Assembly: GCF_001456955.1 (NCBI RefSeq)
Contig: NZ_KQ758467.1
Location: 292,662 to 356,661 of the forward strand
Reading direction: 5' to 3'
From: Microbacterium enclense
GTDB taxonomy: Bacteria > Actinomycetota > Actinomycetes > Actinomycetales > Microbacteriaceae
DNA length: 64,000 nt
Below, piece by piece: positions 45,548-55,745 of this stretch. The position numbers and the translations under genes were made by a program. The notes under the pieces are model-generated. The model searched no databases. It had not been told where the DNA came from and was given only the letters and a program-made list of their open reading frames with translations. How positions within the stretch are numbered: position 1 is the first letter of the stretch; every line of letters begins with the position of its first letter.

Positions 45548-47143
45548 TCACGGCACCTTTCGCAGACCTCCGTCCGCCAGCTCGACCCGCAGATCGAGGT
45601 CGAGCCGCTCGAGGAACGCGTCGTCGTGACTCACCACGAGAACGGCGCCCCGGTACGCCCGCACGGCCGTGACCAGTTGCTCGACGGTGTCGAGGTCGAG
45701 GTTGTTCGTCGGCTCGTCGAGTACCAGCAGCTGCGGCGGCGGATCGGCCAGGAGCACCCGCGCCAGGGCGACGCGGAAGCGCTCGCCGCCCGAGAGGGTG
45801 CCGACGGGACGGGTCACGGCATGCCCCCGCACGAGGAAGCGTGCGAGCCGATCCCGGAGCTGCGCGACCGGGACCGACGGCGCTGCGGCGGCGACGGCGT
45901 CGAGAACGGATGCCGTGTCGTCGAGACCGTCGAGCCGCTGCGGGAGATAGCCGATGCGATTCACGCTCGCCGTCGCTCGAACGGATGCCGAGTGCTCGGT
46001 GTCGCCGAGGACGAGACGTCGCAGCAGCGTCGTCTTCCCCACCCCGTTCCGCCCCACCAGTGCGACGCGCTCGCGGCCGGTGACGATCCACTCGCGCTCG
46101 TCGTCGCCGAGCGTCAGGATCCGCCGCCCGGCCGCGTTCTGCGGGTCGGGCAGGTCGATGCGCACCACGTCGTCGTCGCGCACCCGTGCCGATGCCTCGC
46201 TCAGCGCCGCCCGCGCGGCATCCTCCTTCCCCCTCATCTCGGCGCTGAGCCGACCGGCGCTCACCTGCGCCGCGTTGGCCCGCCCGCCCGCGATGATCTT
46301 CGGGACCCGCTTCTCGACCTGCGCCTTGTGCGCGACGCGCGACCGGGCGGCGAGCTTGTCGGACGACTCGATGCGCTGCCGGCGCTCGCGCCGAAGCGAT
46401 CGCTCCGCGTCGCGCTCGGCGCGCACGGCGGCCTCCTGCTCCGCGTCGCGATGCTCCCGCCACGCGCTGTAGGGGCCGCCGACGACGCTGAGGGTCCGGC
46501 CGTACAGCTCGGCGGTGGCATCCATCACCTCGAGCAGGGCGACGTCGTGGCTGACGACGACCAGAGTCCCGGGCCAGGACCGCACGAGCTCGTACACGCG
46601 CGCCCGCGCGTCGCGGTCGAGATCGTTGGTCGGTTCGTCGAGGAGCGTGATGTCGGCCGCACCGGCCCGCAGCCCGACGAGCGCGGCCAGCATGGTCTCA
46701 CCGCCCGACAGCTCCCCGATCGTGCGGTCGAGGGCATCGGATGCCAGACCCGCCTCGGCGAGCAGCGTCTGCGCGCGCGCCTCGACGTCCCAGTCCTCGC
46801 CCACGGCGTCGAAGTGGTGCGGCGCGACATCGCCCGACTCGATCGCGCGCACGGCGGTGAGCGCCCTCTCGACGCCGAGGAGCGCGGAGACGGGGCGACG
46901 CGGATCGGCGGCGAGACGCTGCGGGAGCAGGGCGACGTCACCGGATGCCGAGACGGTGCCGGACGTCGGGGCGATCCGTCGCGCAGCGAGGCGCAGGAGC
47001 GTGGACTTGCCGGCGCCGTTACGGCCGACGAGGCCGGTGCGTCCTCGGCCGAGGGCGCCAGAGACGTCGTCGAGGGCGACGGTCCCGTCGGGCCAGACGA
47101 GGCGGACGTGGTCGAAGACGAGGGACGGGGAGACGGCTGACAT
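45548..47143 (-). CDS. ABC-F family ATPase (ribosome-associated)
   Basis: A 531-residue protein with two ABC ATPase domains and no membrane part. Each has Walker A (GRNGAGKST near residue 40, GRNGVGKTT in the second half), the LSGGE signature and a LDEPTN Walker B. A long charged helical linker (about 225-310; ARVAHKAQVEKR) joins them, as in ABC-F proteins that act on the ribosome. Whether it gives antibiotic resistance or is a housekeeping factor cannot be told. CGGAG precedes the ATG at 47143; the upstream region has hairpins (47168-47190) that could form an attenuator. The lhr gene follows in the same direction. Confidence 0.92.
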   Translation of the reverse strand: MSAVSPSLVFDHVRLVWPDGTVALDDVSGALGRGRTGLVGRNGAGKSTLLRLAARRIAPTSGTVSASGDVALLPQRLAADPRRPVSALLGVERALTAVRAIESGDVAPHHFDAVGEDWDVEARAQTLLAEAGLASDALDRTIGELSGGETMLAALVGLRAGAADITLLDEPTNDLDRDARARVYELVRSWPGTLVVVSHDVALLEVMDATAELYGRTLSVVGGPYSAWREHRDAEQEAAVRAERDAERSLRRERRQRIESSDKLAARSRVAHKAQVEKRVPKIIAGGRANAAQVSAGRLSAEMRGKEDAARAALSEASARVRDDDVVRIDLPDPQNAAGRRILTLGDDEREWIVTGRERVALVGRNGVGKTTLLRRLVLGDTEHSASVRATASVNRIGYLPQRLDGLDDTASVLDAVAAAAPSVPVAQLRDRLARFLVRGHAVTRPVGTLSGGERFRVALARVLLADPPPQLLVLDEPTNNLDLDTVEQLVTAVRAYRGAVLVVSHDDAFLERLDLDLRVELADGGLRKVP

Positions 47144-47167
47144 GGGGAACTCCGGGAACGCGGGATG

Positions 47168-47190
47168 CGCGGACACCGGACCCGTCCGCG
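47168..47190 (-). promoter_or_regulatory. Hairpin in the ABC-F leader
   Basis: CGCGGAC (47168-47174) pairs with GTCCGCG (47184-47190), 25-47 bases before the ABC-F start. The leader region reaches back to about 47310, where a TACCGT -10-like element lies (minus strand). Actinobacterial ABC-F genes are often attenuated; here that is inference. Confidence 0.35.
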
Positions 47191-47398
47191 TCAGCGGAGG
47201 GCGGCCGAGAAAACGGCGGGTCGACGGGTCAGCGCGCGGACAGGGGCGCGGAAGCGTCGACGATCTTCACCGGAGGGGACCTCGTTCTCGGGGACAGGGC
47301 TGTCTACGGTAGCCGATGACCGGCAGTGACGGAACCCCTCTGCGCCGCGGGCGCCCCGGTTCGGTCTCCGTCGGGGTGCGATCCCCCGTCGCTCCCGC

Positions 47399-48067
47399 TC
47401 ACGTCGTGGCCTGTGCGGCCATCTCGCCGAGCCGCGCGTCGAGGAACGCCCGGACGTCGTCGAGCTCGTCCTGCGAGATCGAGTGGGTGAGTCCGGGGTA
47501 GACGCGCCCGCTCAGTTCGCTGTGCACGGGGAGCCACTGCGCCGTCGCGTCGACGAGGGCCGGTGGGATGACGTCGTCGGCGGCGCCGCGACCCCAGAAC
47601 ACCGGGGGGCGCCGCTCGGCCAGGACGATGTCGCCGGGGAGCTCCCCGCCCGCCGCATAGCCGGCGAGCACCACCGCGAACGAGACGGCGTAGGGCGCCG
47701 CCCGCAGGGTCTGCAGCGCGACCGCACCGCCCTGCGAGAACCCGAGCAGGCCCACGGGCGCCTCGCCCACGGCATCCTGGATCCACGACAGCAGCGCCCG
47801 CGCAGCGAGGGTGACGGCGTCGGGGTCGCGGCCGTCGAGCCCCTCGATCGGGTACCACGACGCACCGGGCATGGGCCAGGGCGGGGCCAGCGGCGCACGC
47901 ACGCTCGCCACGACGAAAGCCGGGGGCAGGGAGGGCACGAGACCGAACAGGTCGTGCTCATCGGAGCCGTAGCCGTGCAGGAGCAGCAGCACGGGCCGGT
48001 CGCCGCGCTCGTGCGCGGGGACCGACCAGCGCACGACGGACGGGTCGAGAGAGGGATGCGCGCTCAT
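47399..48067 (-). CDS. Phospholipase/carboxylesterase family hydrolase
   Basis: A 222-residue alpha/beta-hydrolase of the carboxylesterase/thioesterase (YpfH/EstB-like) family. Catalytic motifs: oxyanion HGYGSDEHDLF, nucleophile GFSQGGAVAL, acid ADDVIPP and His LTHSIS. It is cytoplasmic, with no signal peptide, and probably acts on short-chain esters. The start is the ATG at 48067; CACAAT ends 6 bases upstream. Upstream is a divergent NUDIX-like gene. Confidence 0.9.
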   Translation of the reverse strand: MSAHPSLDPSVVRWSVPAHERGDRPVLLLLHGYGSDEHDLFGLVPSLPPAFVVASVRAPLAPPWPMPGASWYPIEGLDGRDPDAVTLAARALLSWIQDAVGEAPVGLLGFSQGGAVALQTLRAAPYAVSFAVVLAGYAAGGELPGDIVLAERRPPVFWGRGAADDVIPPALVDATAQWLPVHSELSGRVYPGLTHSISQDELDDVRAFLDARLGEMAAQATT

Positions 48068-48289
48068 GCGGCCATTGTGGCAAAGGCCTCCGACACCGGC
48101 GCCGTGGTCGCTGAAGGGAGGGGATTGCGGCGGCGGAGGAGTGCCGGCGAGGGGTGCGCCCTCCCGTGCCCGGATCTCCTCCGCTCGCCCGGTGACGGGC
48201 GTCCGCGCGCTCCGGAGCAGCCGCCCGCGACCGCGTCCGCTCGCGGCGGACACGCGGCACACGCGGCGGACGGTTGATATACAGGGAGC

Positions 48290-48904
48290 ATGCCCGTGCG
48301 TACCCCCGATCCCGAACCCGGCGACAACGGCGACGAGCGCGAACCGCTCGCCGCGTCCTTCTCGGGCGCGCCCGGCACCCCCAACCCGAATCCGGGATGG
48401 CTCAGCGAGGTCGAGCTCGCCGAGGCGCGGCGCCGCCTGCCGATGCTCTACGTCGAGGCGCTGCCCGTGCGCACCGACGGCATGGGCGCGGTCACCCAGG
48501 TCGGCATCCTGCTGCGCGCGACGCCCCTGGGCGAGATGACCCGCACGCTCGTGTCGGGTCGCGTGCGCTACGGCGAGACCGTGCGCGACGCCCTCTTCCG
48601 TCACCTCGAGAACGATCTCGGGCCGATGGCCTTCCCGCTGCTGCCGCCCCAGCCGACGCCGTTCACGGTCGCCGAGTACTTCCCCCTGCCGGGCGTGAGC
48701 GCGTTCCACGACGACCGCCAGCACGCGGTGTCGCTCGCGTACGTCGTGCCGGTCACGGGCACCTGCGAGCCGCGTCAGGACGCGCTCGAAGTGACGTGGC
48801 TCTCGCCGCAGGAGGCGGCATCCGACGCCCTCTCCGACGAGATGGAGGGCGGTCGCGGAACGCTCATCCGCCTGGCGCTCGCGTCGGTGGGCGCCCTGCG
48901 CTGA
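48290..48904 (+). CDS. NUDIX-like protein (DUF4916 type)
   Basis: A 204-residue protein. The first 50 residues are acidic and disordered; then a NUDIX fold follows. The box reads GRVRYGETVRDALFRHLENDLG: the first Gly and Glu are in place, but the REUxEE core is changed to RHLEND, so metal binding may be lost or altered. This matches the DUF4916 group. A TATACA element ends 6 bases before the ATG. Substrate unknown. Confidence 0.83.
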   Translation: MPVRTPDPEPGDNGDEREPLAASFSGAPGTPNPNPGWLSEVELAEARRRLPMLYVEALPVRTDGMGAVTQVGILLRATPLGEMTRTLVSGRVRYGETVRDALFRHLENDLGPMAFPLLPPQPTPFTVAEYFPLPGVSAFHDDRQHAVSLAYVVPVTGTCEPRQDALEVTWLSPQEAASDALSDEMEGGRGTLIRLALASVGALR

Positions 48905-49017
48905 CCGTCGACACCGGATGCCGTCCCCCCGGCGTCCCGGGTGGGCCGGCGCCGCCGCGCCGGCCCGCGCCGTCAGGGGCCGTTGCCGGTGTCGGAGGCG
49001 CTGTCTAGGGTCGGAGG

Positions 49018-50940
<1,923 letters not shown>

Positions 50941-50948
50941 GCGGCGAC

Positions 50949-50979
50949 GCCGCGGCATCCTGCATCCGGATGCCGCGGC
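50949..50979. terminator. Terminator between M3 peptidase and threonine aldolase genes
   Basis: A perfect 12-base stem (GCCGCGGCATCC at 50949-50960 with its complement at 50968-50979) and a 7-base loop, 9 bases after the peptidase stop. It probably works in both directions for the convergent genes. The arms again contain GGCATCC/GGATGCC. Confidence 0.75.
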
Positions 50980-51081
50980 CCCCTTCGGTGTCCGGTCGCC
51001 GGGTACGGGATCGGGGACCGAGGGCCGGTGCGTGCGGGCGACCGGGTGGTCGGCGCCCGTCCGGGGCGCGGCCCAGACTCC

Positions 51082-52149
51082 TCAGGCCGTCGTCTCGCGC
51101 GCGATCGCCGCGACGAAGGCGTCGATGTCGGCCTCGGTCGTGTCGAACGAGCACATCCACCGCACCTCGCGGCGCAGCTCGTCCCAGTCGTAGAACCGGA
51201 AGCTGTGGCGCAGGCGATCGGCGACCCCGGCCGGCAGGGTCGCGAACACGCCGTTGGCCTGCGTCGGCTGGGTGAACTCCACGCCCCGGATCGAGCCGTC
51301 GGCGAGCCCCGCCTCCACACCGGCGCGCAGGCGCTGCGCCATCGCGTTCGAGTGCCGGGCGTTGCGCAGCCACAGGTCGTCCTCGAGCAGGGCGACGAGC
51401 TGCGCCGAGACGAAGCGCATCTTGCTCGAGAGCTGCATGTCGAGCTTGCGGAGGTAGGTGAGTCCGGTGGATGCCGCAGGGTCGAGCACGACGATGGCCT
51501 CGCCGATCATGGCGCCGTTCTTCGTCCCTCCGAAGCTCAGCACGTCGACGCCCGCATCGCGGGTGAAGGCCCGCAGCGGCACGTCGAGCGCCGCCGCGGC
51601 GTTGGCGATGCGGGCACCGTCCATGTGCAGGCGCATGCCGTGGCCGTGCGCGTGCGCCGCGAGCTCGCGGATCTCGTCGACCGTGTAGAGGGTGCCGAGC
51701 TCGGTCGACTGCGTGATCGAGACGACGAGCGGCTGCGCGCGGTGCTCGTCACCCCAGCCCCACGCCTCGCGGTCGACGAGCTCGGGGGTGAGCTTGCCGT
51801 CGTCGGTGGGCACGGTGAGCAGCTTGATGCCGCCGACCCGCTCGGGGGCACCCCCCTCGTCGACGTTGATGTGCGCGGTGGAGGCCGAGATCACGGCGCC
51901 CCAGCGGGGGAGCATCGACTGCAGTCCCACCACGTTGGCGCCCGTGCCGTTGAAGACCGGGTAGACCTCGACGCCGTCGCCGAGCAGGCCCGTGAAGAGC
52001 TCCTGCAGGCGGGCGGTGTAGACGTCTTCGCCGTACGCGACCTGGTGACCCTCGTTGGCCGCGGCGATCGCGGCGAGGACGTCGGGGTGGATGCCGGAAT
52101 AGTTGTCGGAGGCGAAGCCGCGCACCGATGTGTCGTGGAGGGAAGTCAC
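51082..52149 (-). CDS. Low-specificity threonine aldolase-type PLP enzyme
   Basis: Cleaves L-threonine or allo-threonine to glycine and acetaldehyde, or acts on a related beta-hydroxy amino acid. The 355-residue fold-type I protein has FASDNYSGIHPDVL at the start, the PLP Asp/Arg segment LHMDGARIANA, and the PLP Lys in SFGGTKNGAM. Length is typical. The start is GTG at 52149 with GGACAG upstream. It stands alone, divergent from the SNF2 helicase. Confidence 0.92.
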   Translation of the reverse strand: MTSLHDTSVRGFASDNYSGIHPDVLAAIAAANEGHQVAYGEDVYTARLQELFTGLLGDGVEVYPVFNGTGANVVGLQSMLPRWGAVISASTAHINVDEGGAPERVGGIKLLTVPTDDGKLTPELVDREAWGWGDEHRAQPLVVSITQSTELGTLYTVDEIRELAAHAHGHGMRLHMDGARIANAAAALDVPLRAFTRDAGVDVLSFGGTKNGAMIGEAIVVLDPAASTGLTYLRKLDMQLSSKMRFVSAQLVALLEDDLWLRNARHSNAMAQRLRAGVEAGLADGSIRGVEFTQPTQANGVFATLPAGVADRLRHSFRFYDWDELRREVRWMCSFDTTEADIDAFVAAIARETTA

Positions 52150-52249
52150 CTGTCCAGCGTAACTTTTCCCGGCTCCTCCCCAACGGGACTCTTTCCCCGG
52201 TTCCGCCCGGGCGGGGCGCGGTGTCGGGGGTCCCCGCGACAATGGAGGG

Positions 52250-55200
52250 ATGCGGTTGGATCCCGAAGCCCTCAGCATCGCCGGCGAGATGTTCTCCGCC
52301 TCGGCGATGATGCGAGCCGACCGTCTGCTCGTCTACGGCTCGGTCGAGGTCGGCGACGCACGGTCGATCAGCGGGGTCATCGTGGTCTCGGCGCAGTCGT
52401 TCGGGGCCGCGGGGTACGAGCACCTCGAGCTGCGGGTGCCCGCGGACTTCTCGCGGCTGTCGGGGTGGTGCTCGTGCGGGCGCGGTCCCGAGTGCGAGCA
52501 CTCGTGCGCGGCCGCACTCGTGCTGTTCGACCGCATGATCTCGGCGGGTCGTCCGCCCCGCCCCGAGTGGCAGCGCTCGCTCGATGAGTTGTTCTCCGCG
52601 GCGCCCGTCGTCGACGACGAACCGCCCTTCGAACTCTGCCTCTTCCTCGCGATCCGCCGTGGCGGAGGCTACGGCCGCAGCACCGCTCTCACCCTCACCG
52701 CGCGACCCGGGGTGCGCGGCACCCGCGGCACGTGGATCAAGGGCCGGGCCGGGTGGTCGGCTCTGGCGACCCTGCCCGCCGATCCGCGGGCTCGAGCCGC
52801 ACTCGACAGCCTCGGGCGACTGGGGCGCTCCGGCTCCGGCGCATACATGTCCGACGAATGGATGCCGCTCTCCGCGGTTCCCCCGCACTCGCTGTGGCTG
52901 CAGCTGGAGGCCGTGATCGCCGCCGGGGTCCCGCTCGTGTCGGGAGCCGGGGCCCACCACCCCGTGCGTATCGCCGACACGCCCGCGACCGTCGCGGTCG
53001 CGCTCGACCGTCGCGGTTCGAGCCTGCACGTGCGCGGTGTCGTTCAGGGCGTCGACGAGGAGACGGCCGCCCTTCCGTCGTGGGTGGTGGGCGACCCGGC
53101 GGTCGCGGTGGCCTTCGTGGCCGACCGCGACGGTGACGACGAACGCCTGACGCTCGCCCGGTTGTCGACGCCCGCCGTGGGGCCCGTGCGCGGGCTGCTC
53201 GCCCGATCAGGGGCGCTCACGGTCGACGAGGGCGGTTCCGACACCTTCCTCCGCGAGTACCTGCCGCGGCTGCAGCTCGACGCACCGGTGGTGTCGCCGC
53301 GAGGCACGGTGGAGGTGCCGACCGCACCGCGTCCGGTGCTGGAGGTGCGCGTCGAGCACGGCGACGGAGCGACGACCGTGGCGACGCGCTGGGACCGCTC
53401 GCCCACGCACGGTCGACGCCATGACGACCATGAGCGAGAGGTCTGGGCCGCCGTCGCTGCGATCGCCGACGAGCTGCGGATCGACATCCCGGGGCCGTTC
53501 TCGACGGGCAGGGCGCCGGCTCGCGCGTTGGCTCCCGCGGCGGCCGCGCTGTTCGTGGTCGAGGCGCTGCCGCGTCTGCAGTCTCTCGACCACGTGCGGG
53601 TCGAGCGCATCGGCGACGATCCCGCCTACCGGGCATCGCCCGAGGCGCCCGTCGTGCACCTGAGCACCGGTGACGACGACGGCAGCGACTGGTTCGACCT
53701 CCATGCGCGGGTGAGCGTGGGCGAGGTCGAGGTCGACTTCACCGCGCTCTACACCGCCCTGGCGCTCGGCGACCGGGTGCTCTTCCTCGGCGAGGGCGAG
53801 TACGTCCGGCTCGACACCCCCGAGTTCGACCGTCTGCGCGCGGTGATCGACGAGGCCCGGACCCTCGCCGACCGACCCGTCGACGAGCTCAAGCTCAACC
53901 GCTACAACGTGGGCCTGTGGGACGACCTGTCCGAGCTCGGCATGCTCGCCGCGCACGAGGCCGAATGGTGGCTGCGCGTCCGCGGCCTGACCGACGAGGC
54001 CGCCCTGACCCCGGTCGACCCGCCGGCGTGCCTGCGGGCGACGCTCCGCGACTACCAGCGCACCGGTCTCGACTGGCTGCACTTCCTGCGCACGCAGGGA
54101 CTCGGCGGCATCCTCGCCGACGACATGGGACTCGGCAAGACCGTCCAGGCCATCGCGATGATGGAGGCCGCGCGCGCCGACGAACCCACGATGGCCCCGT
54201 TCCTCATCGTCGCGCCCACCAGCGTCGTGGGCAACTGGGCCCGCGAGTGCGCCCAGTTCGCCCCCGAGCTCGACGTGCGCGTGATCACGGCGACGCGGGC
54301 GCGACGCGCGACGAGCATCGCCGACGCGGCAGCGGGAGCGCACGTCGTGGTCACCAGCTACGCGCTCTTCCGGCTCGAGCAGGAGCAGTACGCCGAGATC
54401 TCGTGGTCGGGACTGGTGCTCGACGAGGCGCAGCAGATCAAGAACCCGTCGTCGAGGGGGTACCGCGCCGCCCGTGCGCTGGCCGTGCCGTTCACTCTCG
54501 TCATCACCGGCACCCCCATGGAGAACAACCTCCTCGAACTCTGGGCTCTCGTCTCGCTGGTGGCGCCGGGCCTGCTCGGCACCCGCGAGTCGTTCACCGA
54601 GCTGTACCGCACGCCCATCGAGAAGCGCTCCGACGGTGAGCGCCTCGATCTGCTCCGTCGGCGCATCCGCCCGTTCCTGCTGCGGCGCACCAAAGAGCTC
54701 GTGGCCTCCGAGCTGCCGCCCAAGCAGGAGACCGTCCTCGAGGTGACCCTGCATCCGGCGCACCGCAAGCTGTACGACCGGCGCTTCCACCGGGAGCGCC
54801 AGCGCCTGCTGGGGCTGCTCGACGCCGACGCCGACGGCAACCGCTTCGCGATCTTCCGCTCGCTGACGATGCTGCGGCAGCTGGCGCTCGACCCTGCGCT
54901 CGTCGATGAGGGCGAGGCGCCGTCAGCGAAGCTGGACGCTCTCGAAGAACTGCTCGTCGAAGCCGCCGCCGAGGGGCACCGCGTGCTCGTCCTCAGCCAG
55001 TTCACGCGCTTCCTGCGTGCGGCGCGACAGCGATGCACCGACGCGGGGGTCGCGTCAGGATATCTCGATGGCGCGACCACCGACCGGCAGACCGAGATCG
55101 ATCGGTTCCGCGACGGCGACGACCCCGCCTTCTTCGTCTCGCTCAAGGCCGGCGGAGTGGGCCTCAATCTCGTCGAGGCCGACTACGTGGTGCTGCTCGA

Positions 55201-55444
55201 CCCCTGGTGGAACCCCGCCGTCGAAGATCAGGCGATCGACCGGGCGCACCGCATCGGGCAGACGCGTCCCGTCATCGTCTACCGGCTGGTGTCGGCCGAC
55301 ACGGTCGAGCAGAAGGTCGTCGCCCTGCGCGAGGCGAAGGCCGACCTGTTCGCCCGTGTCCTCGACGGCGGTGACGGCAGCGGTGAGACGTTCGCGGGCG
55401 GGCCGCGGTTGACCGCCGACGACATCCGCAGCCTGCTCGACTGA
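52250..55444 (+). CDS. SNF2-family helicase with SWIM zinc finger
   Basis: A 1064-residue DEAD/DEAH-like helicase. Residues 70-90 carry a SWIM zinc finger (WCSCGRGPECEHSC: C-x-C-x5-C-x-H). A long helical/beta middle region follows. The SNF2 ATPase begins near 600: Walker A DDMGLGKT (about 623), LVLDEAQQIKN, and helicase C motif with GGVGLNLVEADYVVLLDPWWNP and DRAHRIGQ. The bacterial SNF2-SWIM layout is well known, yet its targets are not. GACAAT ends 6 bases before the ATG. Confidence 0.94.
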   Translation: MRLDPEALSIAGEMFSASAMMRADRLLVYGSVEVGDARSISGVIVVSAQSFGAAGYEHLELRVPADFSRLSGWCSCGRGPECEHSCAAALVLFDRMISAGRPPRPEWQRSLDELFSAAPVVDDEPPFELCLFLAIRRGGGYGRSTALTLTARPGVRGTRGTWIKGRAGWSALATLPADPRARAALDSLGRLGRSGSGAYMSDEWMPLSAVPPHSLWLQLEAVIAAGVPLVSGAGAHHPVRIADTPATVAVALDRRGSSLHVRGVVQGVDEETAALPSWVVGDPAVAVAFVADRDGDDERLTLARLSTPAVGPVRGLLARSGALTVDEGGSDTFLREYLPRLQLDAPVVSPRGTVEVPTAPRPVLEVRVEHGDGATTVATRWDRSPTHGRRHDDHEREVWAAVAAIADELRIDIPGPFSTGRAPARALAPAAAALFVVEALPRLQSLDHVRVERIGDDPAYRASPEAPVVHLSTGDDDGSDWFDLHARVSVGEVEVDFTALYTALALGDRVLFLGEGEYVRLDTPEFDRLRAVIDEARTLADRPVDELKLNRYNVGLWDDLSELGMLAAHEAEWWLRVRGLTDEAALTPVDPPACLRATLRDYQRTGLDWLHFLRTQGLGGILADDMGLGKTVQAIAMMEAARADEPTMAPFLIVAPTSVVGNWARECAQFAPELDVRVITATRARRATSIADAAAGAHVVVTSYALFRLEQEQYAEISWSGLVLDEAQQIKNPSSRGYRAARALAVPFTLVITGTPMENNLLELWALVSLVAPGLLGTRESFTELYRTPIEKRSDGERLDLLRRRIRPFLLRRTKELVASELPPKQETVLEVTLHPAHRKLYDRRFHRERQRLLGLLDADADGNRFAIFRSLTMLRQLALDPALVDEGEAPSAKLDALEELLVEAAAEGHRVLVLSQFTRFLRAARQRCTDAGVASGYLDGATTDRQTEIDRFRDGDDPAFFVSLKAGGVGLNLVEADYVVLLDPWWNPAVEDQAIDRAHRIGQTRPVIVYRLVSADTVEQKVVALREAKADLFARVLDGGDGSGETFAGGPRLTADDIRSLLD

Positions 55445-55745
55445 GGCATTCTGTTGAGACATCTCGTAGGGCGGGACGCTGCCCGACCGAGGCGTCCGGG
55501 CCGAGGGCTTCCGCCCGGCGGGACACCGCTCGCCTGCGGCCTCCTGGCCGAGAGGTTCGCACAGCGGGACGCTGCCCGACTGAGGCGTCCGGGCCGAGGG
55601 CTTCCGCCCGGCGGGACACCGTTCGACCATGGCGGATTGATCGTCCGGAGCGACCGGTAGGAGAACGCGTCCCGCCCGGGGCCTCCGGCGCTCGCCGCAG
55701 CACAGGCTCTGGCCGATGTCGGAGGTCGGGTCTAGCGTGATGGCC
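55445..55745. repeat. Intergenic region with a 93-base-period direct repeat
   Basis: Two nearly identical 60-base copies at 55471-55531 and 55564-55623 (GCGGGACGCTGCCCGAC-GAGGCGTCCGGGCCGAGGGC...), differing at about two bases. Each contains an internal GGACGC/GCGTCC inverted repeat. No gene is supported; all six frames are low-complexity here. The end holds the leaderless promoter of the MFS gene. Confidence 0.7.

Noticed and set aside
45428..47140. A 570-codon open frame antisense to the ABC-F gene
   Set aside because: Arg/Gly/His-rich with no domain; the ABC-F Walker and signature motifs on the minus strand are complete.
55454..55660. Open frames across the 93-base repeats (RGLPPGGTP-type peptides)
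   Set aside because: Low-complexity, repeated by the DNA repeat itself, and no ribosome-binding site.
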